40,151 nucleotides of DNA from Pedosphaera sp. (GCA_025359965.1 JANYDC010000089.1:1-40151), one strand, 5' to 3'; numbered from the stretch's first letter, positions 1-9,863 are shown. Numbers and translations: made by a program. Notes: a model not told the origin generated them from the letters alone.

Positions 1-2
1 CC

Positions 3-209
3 AAGTCTCGCGCCAAAACATGCACGCTGGACACCAAGAACAATCAAATAATCCTCATCACCACCGAGCCTCTTCCCACGCCGCCTCCGACGGCAGAATT
101 AAAAGACCCAACATCTGCCGGCCCCGTGGCCCCCACCGAGCTTGGCCGTCCGGGACGTGGGCGCAACGATGGCCCCTCCCTGCTCGATATCATCGTTGTG
201 GGTCAGTAA
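3..209 (+). CDS. C-terminal end of a secreted repeat protein (YncE/beta-propeller-like), cut by the window edge
   Basis: Frame 3 is open from the left edge to a TAA at 207-209 and gives 68 residues. The translation has a blade-like stretch (TLDTKNNQIILITTE), then a Pro/Thr/Ala-rich linker, a Gly/Arg-rich run and a hydrophobic end (LLDIIVVGQ). The first part resembles the last strand of YncE-like beta-propeller or surface-antigen proteins, and low-complexity tails of this sort are common in secreted proteins; the family name is a guess from a short stretch. The start lies outside the window. The stop overlaps tail-to-tail with the phosphatase fragment on the other strand. An ATG-initiated reading of another frame here gives a protein with no sensible pattern, so frame 3 is preferred. 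Confidence 0.5.
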   Translation, partial: KSRAKTCTLDTKNNQIILITTEPLPTPPPTAELKDPTSAGPVAPTELGRPGRGRNDGPSLLDIIVVGQ

Positions 210-481
210 GAAGTTGGTAAGTTGCGAGGTGTCCGGTAGCCTGCAAACCTTGAATCTCTTGTGGGCGGACCTTGCCCGTCGGTTTCCAATTCACACGGAA
301 CATCCTCCTTCCACGCCCAACAAAGTCCCCGAAGGACTGCATGGAATTGATGGGCGACCAATTCCCGGTAGGCGACCTCTTTGCCCCAGCCTTGTCTCTT
401 GACCCGGTACGCGTCGATCGCCAGCCCGGTCCGGTCTTCGCCGTGCCGGCAGTGAATGAAGGGCACTTCCAAAAATGGCAT
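203..481 (-). pseudogene. Truncated dual-specificity/tyrosine phosphatase (C-terminal fragment)
   Basis: The 92-residue frame opens with the phosphatase P-loop HCRHGEDRTG at residues 10-19, which fits C-x5-R with catalytic Cys and Arg present. It continues with a helix typical of the family (AIDAYRVKRQGW) and a tail with HQFH. Cysteine-dependent phosphatases of this class normally have about 90-120 residues before the P-loop, including the general-acid Asp loop. Here an in-frame TAA lies two codons upstream of the first ATG, and the preceding sequence shows no phosphatase similarity in any frame. The N-terminal half has therefore been lost by deletion or rearrangement, and the product should be inactive. 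Fragment status is well supported; the exact subfamily is not. Confidence 0.55.
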
Positions 482-971
482 GTTTTAAAAGCAGGCTATC
501 CTAAAGGCACCTTTAGAACCTGCACAAGTTGTTGGCCTGCCGGTTTGGACCGAGCGGATGCAGTTTGAGTGATGCATCTGGAGCTGCCCGTTGCCAACAG
601 TTCTCTGTTTTTTCATGGTTCGACTCATGAGTTTGCCGGCGGATGCAGTTTGAGCCACAGGATGGTCTCGTAGCGTTTGAGGTTTAGCAGGCAGTACCCG
701 TTGGATCCAGCCTGTTGCATCGACGGGGACTTTGGTGCGTGCGTCCAAGTCGGTTCGCAGTTCCCCCACAAAATGATCGAAGTGGGTTCTCCGTGTTATG
801 AACTGTGGCAGGAGTGTTGGACCCGGACACTGACCATGTTGCACGAGAGATCCGTGACCATCGAGAATGTTGAGACAGCTTTGATGCCTATCTGGTGAGG
901 ATAAAGTACAATCCTTGAGTCAAACCCAGGGGTTGAACTCGTCGGTAATTAGCTCGGTTTTAATCTTGGGG
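482..971. other. Gene-free, apparently decayed stretch
   Basis: I see no convincing gene in these 490 bases. The longest frame on the minus strand (485-844) gives a protein without hydrophobic core, domain or motif. A 16-base direct repeat, GCGGATGCAGTTTGAG, occurs at 554-569 and 639-654. The stretch lies between a beheaded phosphatase and an ABC transporter with a damaged 3' end, so it probably marks an old rearrangement. Confidence 0.4.
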
Positions 972-2800
972 TTAGGTGGTCATGAACTGGGCGTCCACGA
1001 GGCGGCGGTACAAGCCGATTTCTTGTTGGAGCTTGTCATGGGGGCCTTCTTGGACTATTTGGCGTCTTTAAGGACGACGATTCGGTCCGCGCTGCGGATG
1101 GTGGCGAGTCGGTGGGCGATGATCAGCGTGGTGCGGTTTTTCATTAACTGCTCCAAGGCCTGTTGCACCAGTTGTTCGCTTTCTGAATCCAGTGCGCTGG
1201 TGGCTTCGTCTAGGATAAGAATGGCCGGATCGCGCAGAATGGCACGCGCAATGGCCACGCGTTGTTTTTGGCCGCCAGAAAGTTTCAGGCCGCGTTCGCC
1301 CACCAAGGTCTCGTATCTCTCCGGAAACCTGTCAATAAACTCGTGCGCATTGGCGCGGCGTGCTGCTGATTCAATCTCCTCCATGGTGGCAGTCGGCTTT
1401 CCGTAGCGGATATTTTCCGCAATCGTCCCACCAAAGAGCATCACCTCCTGCGGAACCACTGCCATTTGTCCGCGCAAGTAACTGAGATCAAACTCCGCCG
1501 CAGGCCTTCCATCATAAAGCAGAGCTCCATGAGTAGGCTGATACAACTGCATGACCAGCGAAGCCACGGTCGATTTCCCGGCTCCGCTGGGCCCGACCAA
1601 GGCAACTTTCTCGCCCGCTGCTAGGTGGAGGTTGATGCCTGCAAGCACTTCGACATCCGATCTCGAGGGATACGAGAACCGCACCGTTTGCAGATTGATT
1701 TCTCCTCTCAATCGTGAACGGGCCTCAATGGAACTCTGTTTTTCCGCGTCGAGTTCCGTCTTCTCATGGAGAATCTCGCGCACCCTCTGCGTGGCTCCAA
1801 GGGTTCGCTGGAGTTGGGCATACATCTCGGCGAACTGCCCGAGCGCACCGGCCACAAAAGTAGTGTAGAGCAGGAAGCGCGTCAGCGCACCCACCGAAAG
1901 CTCACCCGCCTGCATCAGCTTGGCCCCATACCAGAGCACCACCACCAGCGCGGCAAATACGCCATAGATTAAAAACGCCACAAACCCGGCGCGGTAACGG
2001 CCAGCTTTGAGTGAGGCATTCGTCAATGCCTTGAGGGCTGTCCTATATCGTCCCACTTCGAAGCCTTCGTTGGTGTAAGCCTTGACGCTGCTGACGTTTT
2101 GCAGCGTTTCCTCCACCACCACATTGCTCTCCGCCAAACGATCCTGCGTCTCTCGCGAAAGCCCGCGCAGCTTGCGCCCATACCAAACCGCGAGTAGGAC
2201 CATCGGTGGGATGGAGGCAAACATGACCCCGGTCAGCTTGAGCGACGTCATCATGATCATGACCATTCCGCCGGTCATCAGGATGAGCTGTCGCAACATG
2301 TGGGGCAAGCTGCCCGTGATCATGTCGTCGATTTGCCCGAGGTCTGTTGAAATGCGGCTTGATAGCTCGCCTACACGACGCTGGGTTAGAAACGCCATCG
2401 GCAGCGCGATGATGCGCGCATAGGTGTCGAGTCTCAGCTGGTTGAGTGCCAATTGCCCGACACGTTGGAAGGTCTGAACGTGGTAAAAACTGGAGGCGGC
2501 TTGTACTCCCAGAATGATGAGGAGCGTGCCCACTGTGCCACCGAGCGTGGAAGTCCATCCTAACTTGGGCACCGCTTTGAACTGCGGCAGAGCTAAATCC
2601 AACAGGCTCCCCGCAAAATACGGAAAGGCGAGACTCAACACGCCTGAGAGAAATAGACATGCCATCCCGATGCCAAACGACTTTCGATAGGGTCGTAGGT
2701 AACGGAGTAACAGCCTTAACTCCCGAAGCGAGTCTTTAGTGACCTTTGCTTTCGCAAGGTCATCGAATGCCCCTCCAGACCGGTTATGGCGTCGTGCCAT
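972..2800 (-). CDS. ABC exporter (membrane domain fused to ATPase), with a frameshift near the C-terminus
   Basis: This is a half-transporter of the lipid/multidrug exporter type (MsbA/BmrA-like). An N-terminal membrane domain with about six hydrophobic segments (residues 40-330) is fused to an ATPase. Visible motifs are Walker A GPSGAGKST (403-411), signature LSGGQ (507-511), Walker B ILILDE (527-532) and the H-loop His563. It would act as a dimer in the inner membrane; the substrate is unknown. The frame hits a TAG at 1055-1057 right after VVLKDA. One base over, the reading continues as QIVQEGPHDKLQQEIGLYRR and stops at TAA 972-974, which is the normal family C-terminus (LKDGQIVEEGTH-type). 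One missing G at about 1061-1063 explains it. It starts 12 bases after the M16 peptidase gene. All catalytic motifs precede the break. Confidence 0.85.
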
Positions 2801-2812
2801 GGAAATTGAAGG

Positions 2813-5434
2813 CTAGCCCAGCTTGGGATGAACCACCGAGACCGCGCAGTAATCCGGCTTCAGATGCTTCCGGGTCACATGGAGCATATCCTCCAGAGTG
2901 ACTGCCTCATAATGGGCGTGCTCCAGATCAGTGTTGGCGTAGCCCAGGCCGTACAGTTCATCCAGAGCCGCCGCCGTGGCGTAGCTGCCGAGATCCTGCC
3001 GGGAGATTTTCCGCTGACCAACCAGCTTGGCCTTGGCCCTGGTCAATTCCTCCGCAGTCAGACCATCAGTGCGCAGGTTGGCCACTTCCTTCAAAATCTC
3101 AGTCTCAACCAACTCCAGCTTCTCCGGCATGGTCCCCGCGTAAAAAGCAAAGTACCCGCTGCTCAACCCAGCCATCTGTTGCGCACCCACATAATATGCC
3201 AATCCCAGATTCTCGCGTATGCGCACAAACAAACGTGAGCCCAAATCGCTCAATGCTTCCTGCAAGAGGTCTAGGGCATACCGATCCTTGTCAAAAATCG
3301 ACACGCCAGGGAAACCAATCACAATCACGCCCTGTTTTTTGTCGACGATCTCACTCGCACGCATGCCGGCGGTGTGGACGGGTGCGGGGCCAGGATTCAA
3401 GCCGAGCTGCTTCCCCCCCGTCCACGCGCCAAGATAACGTTCCGCGCAGGCCACTGCCTCCGCTTCGGTGACATCGCCAAAAATCGCGAGCACCGCGTTC
3501 TGTGGAATCATCATCTTTGTGTGAAAATCCTGAACCTTTTGCCGGGTGATGGCCTGCACCGTTTCCTCAGTGCCAACTGAATCAAGGCCATAACCCTGAC
3601 TGCCGAAAATCAATCGGCGCATCCCCCGGCTGGCGCTTTGAAGAAGATGATCCTTTTGCGACCTGATGGCGGCCAATTGAACCTCGCGCTCGCGTTCCAG
3701 GGCCGTTTCCGGAAAAGCGGGGCGAAGCACCACCTCGGACATCAACCGCATACCGGTGTCAAAATCACCCTGCATCACTTCCATGTTCAGCCCGAAACTA
3801 TTATTTGCTGAATAACTGTCCAGATTGCCGCCCAACGATTCAATGGTGGACATAAGCTCCTCGGCTGACATGGTCTCCGTGCCCTTCATCAGCAGCTTGG
3901 CCATCATCAGGTTGACTCCATTGTCAGCGATGGGTTCAGAGAGCACTCCGCCTTGGAAAACCAGGCGGCAATCAATGAACGGGAGCCGGTGGCTCGACTT
4001 GACCAGGACGCGCAAACCATTGGCCAGTTTGTGCTCGTGAATGGGGTTTTCGCCCGATGCTTCCACCACGTGAACCTGCGCTGCGAGCGTGCCTTTAGGC
4101 ATCAATGCGTAGCTCGTCCGATTGGTTGAAACAAGGTACTTCCGCGCGACTCTCTGAAGATCATCGGGATGCAGTGCGCGAACGGCCGCAAGATAACGCG
4201 CTGAAAAATTAAGATCATTCGCCGCCATCCAACTGGAGCCCAAATCCTGTGCCTGACCCTGCATGGTCTTGCGGGACGAAAGGGTCGCGGCCGTGAATTG
4301 CTTGAGTGCCTTGCCGAGTTCGGCAGGACTGATCAGCTCGGTTTTGAGACGGTCGATCTCTTTGAGAATCGCGTCGTGCGCTGGTTGATATTGGTCGCCA
4401 TCAATCACCGCGCTCACTCCAAACAATCCCGGGTTGCCGGGGCTGTAGGTCCACGCGTCAATCGAGTGAACCACGCCCTTTTTCTCCCGGATTTCCTGAT
4501 ACATGCGGGAGCTGTGCCCGTTCCCAAGCAAGGTTGCGAGCGTATCCAGTGCTGGCACATCGGCATGGCGCAATTCTGGAATATGCCAGGCAATGTGGAC
4601 GTGTCCCAACTCGACAGGAGCCTCTTCAATCGTCTCACGCGCCGCCGATTGGATCGGTTCTCCAGGCAGCACCTCGGGCGGGAAAGGGCGGGCTTTCGCT
4701 GTTTTATAAGCTTCGCGGACCTGCTCTAAAACTTCCGAGGCTTTGAAATCACCCACCGCCACAATGAACGAATTATTGGGGGCGTACTTCTCCTTGTAAT
4801 AAGCCAGAAGATCATCCCGGCGAAGTTCGTTAAAAATGTCAGGATACCCGATGACGGTGTTGCGATACGGACTACGCACATACGCCGTCTCAAACAACCT
4901 CCGACTGGCGCGGCGCGACGGGTCGTCCTGATTCATGTCCATCTCACGCAAAACCACCTGCATCTCCTTGGCCAGTTCGTCCGCTGGCAGCGTCGCGTTC
5001 TGCATGATGTCGCACAAAATATCGATGGCGATGGTCGCGCCCTCACGCGGCACGCTGATCCAGTAAACGGTGCGGTCAAACGAAGTATAGGCGTTCATGT
5101 TCCCGCCTGCGTCCTGAACTTCCTGGTCAATGTTTCCTGGCAGACGCCGTTGCGTTCCTTTGAAAAGCATGTGCTCTAGCATGTGCGACATGCCCGCCCC
5201 CAGCCATTTCCCCTCATTGATGCTTCCCGTCTTGGCCCATGCCTGCACGGAAACCACTGGCGCGCTGTGGTCTTCCTGCACGATGACCACCAGCCCATTT
5301 TCGAGCGTCACCACCTGCACGCCGGCGGGCATCAAAGGAAGGTCAACGGCAGCCGAGTGTGAATGGCCGTGGCTGCCGGTGGTTGGCGAATGAGATGGGT
5401 TCAAAATTGGGGAAACAGATGCGTTCATTTTCAA
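2813..5434 (-). CDS. M16-family zinc metallopeptidase, two-domain (insulinase/pitrilysin type)
   Basis: An 873-residue protein with two M16 halves. The first half carries the inverted zinc motif HMLEH at residues 84-88 followed by FKGT, with the distal glutamates in the helix around KEMQVVLREMDMN. The second half, from about residue 440, begins with an equivalent strand but has NLMMAKLL where the zinc motif would be, so it should be the inactive partner half usual in this family. The first 35 residues are Ser/His-rich and show no clear signal peptide, so location is uncertain. Family members degrade or process peptides and misfolded proteins. It lies 77 bases downstream of the Minf_1886-family gene and 12 bases before the ABC exporter on the same strand, suggesting co-transcription. 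Confidence 0.92.
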   Translation of the reverse strand: MKMNASVSPILNPSHSPTTGSHGHSHSAAVDLPLMPAGVQVVTLENGLVVIVQEDHSAPVVSVQAWAKTGSINEGKWLGAGMSHMLEHMLFKGTQRRLPGNIDQEVQDAGGNMNAYTSFDRTVYWISVPREGATIAIDILCDIMQNATLPADELAKEMQVVLREMDMNQDDPSRRASRRLFETAYVRSPYRNTVIGYPDIFNELRRDDLLAYYKEKYAPNNSFIVAVGDFKASEVLEQVREAYKTAKARPFPPEVLPGEPIQSAARETIEEAPVELGHVHIAWHIPELRHADVPALDTLATLLGNGHSSRMYQEIREKKGVVHSIDAWTYSPGNPGLFGVSAVIDGDQYQPAHDAILKEIDRLKTELISPAELGKALKQFTAATLSSRKTMQGQAQDLGSSWMAANDLNFSARYLAAVRALHPDDLQRVARKYLVSTNRTSYALMPKGTLAAQVHVVEASGENPIHEHKLANGLRVLVKSSHRLPFIDCRLVFQGGVLSEPIADNGVNLMMAKLLMKGTETMSAEELMSTIESLGGNLDSYSANNSFGLNMEVMQGDFDTGMRLMSEVVLRPAFPETALEREREVQLAAIRSQKDHLLQSASRGMRRLIFGSQGYGLDSVGTEETVQAITRQKVQDFHTKMMIPQNAVLAIFGDVTEAEAVACAERYLGAWTGGKQLGLNPGPAPVHTAGMRASEIVDKKQGVIVIGFPGVSIFDKDRYALDLLQEALSDLGSRLFVRIRENLGLAYYVGAQQMAGLSSGYFAFYAGTMPEKLELVETEILKEVANLRTDGLTAEELTRAKAKLVGQRKISRQDLGSYATAAALDELYGLGYANTDLEHAHYEAVTLEDMLHVTRKHLKPDYCAVSVVHPKLG

Positions 5435-5511
5435 TCAAAACTGGCGGCCTTTACGTGGAGCTCTTTGGGACATTTCGGTAAAAATGGGACAAATTCAACC
5501 AATGGACAAAC

Positions 5512-5943
5512 TCAAATCTTGGCAGACTCGGTTTCAGCGGAGGACTGCTTCGTCTTGCGTGATTCAGGAAGGTACGGCTGGCGAAATGCCTCAAAAAAAT
5601 CGTAACCTCCGCCGAAATCCTCCCGGCGGTCCTTCTCCGTTTTGCTGAGCAGTTGGTTGTCGACCATGTTAAAGACCAGCTCTCCAAAATCCTCGCACTG
5701 ATTGATGCCCCAGTCCTCAAGCACTGTCATGGACATGGGGCCAAACTGTTGCAGCGCAAAGGCTTTGATGCCGAGAATAAGTTCCTGTCCGCTGATATGC
5801 CGGGCCGGCTGTTTGCCTTCCTGAGTGATCATCCTCTGGGTGTAATCAAGGGCTTCGCGAACAAAATGATAGGCTCCCCGCGTGTAGCGCGGGTCTTTCA
5901 CCACAATGTCCTGAACCACTTTGTCGAAATCGACTTGTTGCAT
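5512..5943 (-). CDS. Minf_1886-family conserved protein
   Basis: A 143-residue soluble protein. The first 110 residues are well ordered (RYTRGAYHFVREALDYTQ, then ISGQELILGIKAFALQQFG, then INQCEDFGELVFNMVDNQLL), and the last 25 are charged and probably disordered. The pattern matches the Minf_1886 family, short proteins of unknown function found mainly in Verrucomicrobiota and Planctomycetota. It is one of the better taxonomic markers in the window. The gene is 68 bases downstream of leuS and 77 bases upstream of the M16 peptidase. No catalytic residues are recognisable and I propose no function. Confidence 0.85.
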   Translation of the reverse strand: MQQVDFDKVVQDIVVKDPRYTRGAYHFVREALDYTQRMITQEGKQPARHISGQELILGIKAFALQQFGPMSMTVLEDWGINQCEDFGELVFNMVDNQLLSKTEKDRREDFGGGYDFFEAFRQPYLPESRKTKQSSAETESAKI

Positions 5944-6011
5944 GAACGCTCTACCAATTGTCGCTTATTCCCTGATGGGCAATCTGGCGATCCGGGACTC
6001 TACAGCAAATT

Positions 6012-8687
6012 TCAAACCACCGCAATACTCACCACCTTACCAGGTACCACGATGATTTTCTTAATGGTCTTTCCCTCGGTAAAAGGCTTCACTTTCTCGC
6101 TGGCCAAAGCCAGTTGTTCAATCTCGGACGCGCTGCATCCCACCGGCACCACTAATTTATCGCGCAGTTTGCCATTCACTTGAACCGGCAGTTCCATTGT
6201 GCTTTCGACGAGGCAGGCCGGGTCATAGGTCGGCCACGCTCGGTAGGCAAGGGTCTGTTCCTGCCCAGTGAGCTTGGCATGCAGCTCCTCGGCAAAATGT
6301 GGAGCCAATGGTTGCAACAATGCCAGCAGCTCAATGGCCACCGAGCGGGGCAGGGTGTCCCAGGTCATCGCTTCGTTGGTTAGCATCATTAACGCTGAGA
6401 TCGCGGTATTAAACCGAAGATGATCAAGGTCATCTGTCACTTTCTTGATTGCGGTATGGAGCGTCTTGAGTTGCGCCGGGGTGGGCGCCACATCGGTGAT
6501 CTTGCTGCTGGGCTTTATGGCGGCAAGCCACTTTTCGCCCTGCGAACTATCCACACTCATGTTCTGCTCGAACTCGATGGTGCTGTTCTCATCGACCAGC
6601 AAACGCCAGACGCGACCCAGAAAACGGTATACCCCTTCGACACCCTTGGTGTTCCATGGTTTAACCATCTCCAGGGGTCCCATAAACATTTCGTACAACC
6701 GGAAGGCATCCGCCCCGTACTCACTCAGCACATCATCCGGGTTCACCACGTTGCCGCGAGACTTGGACATCTTCTGACCGTCTTCGCCGAGGATTAGTCC
6801 TTGATTAACCAGCTTGTAGAACGGCTCCGCGGAAGAGACGTAGCCGAGGTCAAACAAAACTTTATGCCAGAAACGCGCATACAACAGGTGAAGGACAGCG
6901 TGTTCGGTTCCACCCACATACAAATCCACACCCGGCGTGGACTTCTGGCTCGATGCTCCCGGTTTGCCCATCCAATAGGCTTCCGCCTGCGGATTACAAA
7001 AAGTGCGGTCGTTCGACGCGTCGAGGTAGCGCAGGTAGTACCAGCAACTCCCTGCCCATTGCGGCATGGTGTTGGTCTCGCGCACAGAACCATCGGGTCG
7101 TTGCACCCATTCCTGCGCCCGTGACAACGGTGGATCTCCCGCTGCGGTCGGTTTGAAATCAGAAAGTTCAGGTGGCAACACCGGCAGCTCGCTGTCGGGC
7201 AAGGCTTCGTGGTGTCCATTACGCCAAATGATGGGGAAGGGTTCGCCCCAGTAACGCTGGCGGCTGAACAACCAATCGCGCAATTTGAAGTTCACCATTT
7301 TGCGCCCCAAGCGACGTTCATCCAGCCAGGTGGCGATTACTTTTTTAGCCTCTGGCGTGGCCAAACCATTAAGCAGTCCGGAGTTGATGGCAACGCCGTC
7401 GCCGGTGAATCCTGCGCTGGGTGTGCCCGCCGGAGCCTGCACCACTTCCACAATAGGCAGGTCAAATTTCTTGGCGAAAGCGTGGTCTCGTTCGTCATGC
7501 GCGGGCACGGCCATGATCGCGCCGGTTCCATAGCTCGCCAATACGTAGTCCGCGATCCAGATGGGAATGCGGCTGTCGTTGACCGGGTTAATCGCGTAGG
7601 CCCCGGTGAACACCCCCGTCTTGTCCTTGGCCAACTCGGTCCGTTCGAGGTCACTCTTGCCTGTCGCACTGGCCTGATACGCTTTAACGGCGGCGCGCTG
7701 TGGCTCGGTTGTGATCAAATCCACCAACTTATGCTCAGGCGAGAGCACCATATAAGTCGCCCCAAACAAAGTGTCCGGCCGCGTGGTGAACACCTCCACT
7801 AAAGAGGAAGCCCCAGCCACCTCAAACTTAACAATCGCCCCTTCGGATCGTCCTATCCAATTTTTCTGCATCTCCTTGAGCGAATCGCTCCAGTCGATGG
7901 TTTCGAGGTCGGCCAGCAGGCGTTCCGCGTAGGAGGTGATGCGGAGCATCCATTGGCGCATGGGCTTGCGGACGACGGGGAAGCCGCCGACTTCGCTTTT
8001 GCCATCGATGACTTCCTCGTTGGCGAGCACGGTACCGAGTTCGGGGCACCAGTTGACGGGGGCTTCGGCGACGAAGGCGAGGCGACGATGATCGCGGTAC
8101 TCGCGTTTTTGATCCTCACTGGTGAGTTCGGGCGGATAGGTCAGGGTCTCGATGGGCTCGGCCTTTTGGACGGCCGGGTTGAACCATGAGTTGTACAGTT
8201 TCAGAAAAATCCACTGCGACCACTTGAAATACTTCGGGTCCGTTGTGTCGACTTCGCGGGTCCAATCATAGCTGAAACCCAGCGATTTGATCTGCCTCCG
8301 GAAATTATTGATGTTCGCCTCGGTCGTGACTCGTGGATGCTGGCCTGTTTTGATCGCGTATTGTTCTGCTGGCAGACCAAACGCATCCCAACCCATTGGA
8401 TGCAACACATTGTAACCGCGCGCCCGCCGATACCGCGTAAGAATATCCGTCGCCGTGTATCCCTCCGGATGTCCCACATGCAGACCCGCGCCCGAAGGGT
8501 AGGGGAACATATCCAGCACATAGTACTTCGGCGGAAACTCCCCGCCTGTGTGCCTCTGGGCAAACGGATGCTCATCCGGGATATGCTCACCCGGGTTCCA
8601 CGCACGAAATGTCTGCTGACGTTCCCAAAACGCCTGCCACTTCGCTTCAATCAAATCAAAAGGATACTGTTTCCGAACCGTCGACAT
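6012..8687 (-). CDS. leuS: Leucyl-tRNA synthetase
   Basis: Charges tRNA-Leu with leucine in the cytoplasm. It is a class I synthetase of bacterial length (891 residues from the chosen start). The HIGH-type motif HVGH is encoded at 8480-8469 after YPSGAGL, and KMSKS at 6773-6759 is followed by [12 protein letters not shown]1 editing domain lies between them ([20 protein letters not shown], later [12 protein letters not shown]). The C-terminal end ([12 protein letters not shown]) is the tRNA-contacting domain. An upstream in-frame start at 8738 would add 17 residues; the ATG at 8687 ([18 protein letters not shown]) is chosen because similarity to LeuS begins there. It heads the leuS, Minf_1886, M16, ABC series. 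Confidence 0.97.
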   Translation of the reverse strand: MSTVRKQYPFDLIEAKWQAFWERQQTFRAWNPGEHIPDEHPFAQRHTGGEFPPKYYVLDMFPYPSGAGLHVGHPEGYTATDILTRYRRARGYNVLHPMGWDAFGLPAEQYAIKTGQHPRVTTEANINNFRRQIKSLGFSYDWTREVDTTDPKYFKWSQWIFLKLYNSWFNPAVQKAEPIETLTYPPELTSEDQKREYRDHRRLAFVAEAPVNWCPELGTVLANEEVIDGKSEVGGFPVVRKPMRQWMLRITSYAERLLADLETIDWSDSLKEMQKNWIGRSEGAIVKFEVAGASSLVEVFTTRPDTLFGATYMVLSPEHKLVDLITTEPQRAAVKAYQASATGKSDLERTELAKDKTGVFTGAYAINPVNDSRIPIWIADYVLASYGTGAIMAVPAHDERDHAFAKKFDLPIVEVVQAPAGTPSAGFTGDGVAINSGLLNGLATPEAKKVIATWLDERRLGRKMVNFKLRDWLFSRQRYWGEPFPIIWRNGHHEALPDSELPVLPPELSDFKPTAAGDPPLSRAQEWVQRPDGSVRETNTMPQWAGSCWYYLRYLDASNDRTFCNPQAEAYWMGKPGASSQKSTPGVDLYVGGTEHAVLHLLYARFWHKVLFDLGYVSSAEPFYKLVNQGLILGEDGQKMSKSRGNVVNPDDVLSEYGADAFRLYEMFMGPLEMVKPWNTKGVEGVYRFLGRVWRLLVDENSTIEFEQNMSVDSSQGEKWLAAIKPSSKITDVAPTPAQLKTLHTAIKKVTDDLDHLRFNTAISALMMLTNEAMTWDTLPRSVAIELLALLQPLAPHFAEELHAKLTGQEQTLAYRAWPTYDPACLVESTMELPVQVNGKLRDKLVVPVGCSASEIEQLALASEKVKPFTEGKTIKKIIVVPGKVVSIAVV

Positions 8688-9028
8688 AAGACATTCAGTA
8701 TGGCCGAAGATATCCTTGAACCGCAAGCCGGACTCCATGTCATGGGTGCGACTTTTTCTTGGACCACTGCCATCCTTGCCGGGGGTTCCGTCCTTCGGTC
8801 GGTCGTAAAAACACCAGCACGGATGGGACGGATTGATATGAAAACCGCCCTTAAAATTTTCCAGTCCTTGTTTGCGTGCCGGAGACTCTGTGTCTTATGG
8901 TGTTTTTAAAATCTCAGGAATATGATTCCCGACATCATTGATTGGAACAATCGTAACTCACTGCTGTTGTGTTGTTTGTAACGCTATTTGAATAGGCTTA
9001 GCATCTGGTTTGTCTAAAATATTAGTGC

Positions 9029-9046
9029 TTGTGAAAAATTTCACAA
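9029..9046. promoter_or_regulatory. CRP/FNR-type palindromic operator candidate
   Basis: TTGTGAAAAATTTCACAA is an inverted repeat with perfect 8-base arms and a 2-base centre. It contains TGTGA-N6-TCACA, identical to the classical CRP consensus half-sites and spacing. It sits 71 bases before the ATG of the cupredoxin-like gene. The palindrome is seen directly; binding by a CRP/FNR-family regulator is inference, and no such regulator gene is in the window. Confidence 0.5.
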
Positions 9047-9052
9047 ATTGAG

Positions 9053-9081
9053 TTGCGACTCTCCATTACGGGTGATATTTT
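9053..9081 (+). promoter_or_regulatory. Candidate sigma70-type promoter for the respiration cluster
   Basis: TTGCGA (9053-9058) and TATTTT (9076-9081) are separated by 17 bases, each matching 4 of 6 consensus positions. Transcription would start near 9088, placing the palindrome centre about 50 bases upstream, a position compatible with activation by a CRP/FNR-type protein. The match is imperfect, and rules learned in E. coli may not hold here. Confidence 0.3.
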
Positions 9082-9116
9082 TCCCTCACATTGATGTCGG
9101 TCTGATCCAATCATAT

Positions 9117-9830
9117 ATGAACCTTAAGCGTACCCTGACAGCCACTGCTGCCCTCGCTGCCGCCCTCCAAATGGTTTCTGCCGCTGATATTGTCGGCAAG
9201 ATCACTCTCAAAGGAACGCCTCCTCCTGAGAAGGATATTCAACTTGACGCCAACTGCGGCAAGCTGCATCCCGATGGCAACCCCAAGACCAAGTTTTTCG
9301 TGACTGATGGCAAAGGTGGTTTGGGTGATGTGTTCGTTTACATCAAGGACGGCCTTACTGGTAAAACTTTTGAAGTTCCTGCGGAAGCTAAAGTTCTTGA
9401 CCAAAAGGGTTGCGAATATTCCCCTTATGTTAGCGGTGTGCAAACCAAGCAAAAACTGGCTGTCCACACTTCCGACCCTGTTCTGCACAACGTCCATCCG
9501 ACTCCTGCGGTGGCCGGTAACAAGGAATCGAACATGGCTCAATTGCCCAAGTCCAAAGACCTTGAGTACAGCTTTGAAAACCAAGAAATTCTTCTTCGTT
9601 TCAAATGTGACGTGCATCCCTGGATGTTCGCTTACGTTGGAGTGGTGAGCAGCCCCTACTATTCAGTTTCCGAGAAGGACGGCACGTTCAAAATCGCCAA
9701 TGTTCCAGCGGGTTCCTACACGGTTGAAGCTTTCCACCGTAAAGGTGGCAAAGTGACTCAACAGGTCAAAGTTGAATCCGGCAACGCGACAGCTGACTTC
9801 ACCATCGAGCTCAAAGAAGAAGCGAAGTAA
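9117..9830 (+). CDS. Secreted cupredoxin-like protein with carboxypeptidase-regulatory-like C-terminus
   Basis: A 237-residue exported protein. The first 22 residues form a signal peptide (MNLKRTLTATAALAAALQMVSA). The ATG at 9117 is preferred over an upstream in-frame start at 9048 because it puts the signal sequence at the N-terminus. The central part has candidate copper ligands: His124 and His127 in HNVHPTP, and Cys164-x2-His167-x2-Met170 in FKCDVHPWM, the cupredoxin C/H/M loop in shortened form. The last 60 residues (DGTFKIANVPAGSYTVEAFH) are a carboxypeptidase-regulatory-like beta-sandwich. The gene heads the oxidase cluster behind a CRP-like site and has its own terminator. A role as periplasmic copper or electron carrier for the oxidase is inference. 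Confidence 0.75.
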   Translation: MNLKRTLTATAALAAALQMVSAADIVGKITLKGTPPPEKDIQLDANCGKLHPDGNPKTKFFVTDGKGGLGDVFVYIKDGLTGKTFEVPAEAKVLDQKGCEYSPYVSGVQTKQKLAVHTSDPVLHNVHPTPAVAGNKESNMAQLPKSKDLEYSFENQEILLRFKCDVHPWMFAYVGVVSSPYYSVSEKDGTFKIANVPAGSYTVEAFHRKGGKVTQQVKVESGNATADFTIELKEEAK

Positions 9831-9863
9831 GCGGTTGCACTGATTTCCCATTAATCTTAGTGC

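Larger units (their letters stand above)
8688..9116. other. Divergent intergenic region between leuS and the respiration cluster
   Basis: About 430 bases without a believable gene; frames across it have no conserved pattern. It must hold the promoters for leuS (leftward) and for the cupredoxin-like gene (rightward). The right half becomes AT-rich and carries the CRP-like palindrome at 9029-9046 and a candidate promoter at 9053-9081, described separately. Confidence 0.5.

Noticed and set aside
485..844. Minus-strand frame of 119 codons between the phosphatase fragment and the ABC gene
   Set aside because: No recognisable motif, domain or hydrophobic pattern, and it ends where the phosphatase fragment begins; treated as non-coding.
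7209..7802. Plus-strand frame of 197 codons within leuS
   Set aside because: Antisense to the LeuS editing and catalytic region, without any independent motif.
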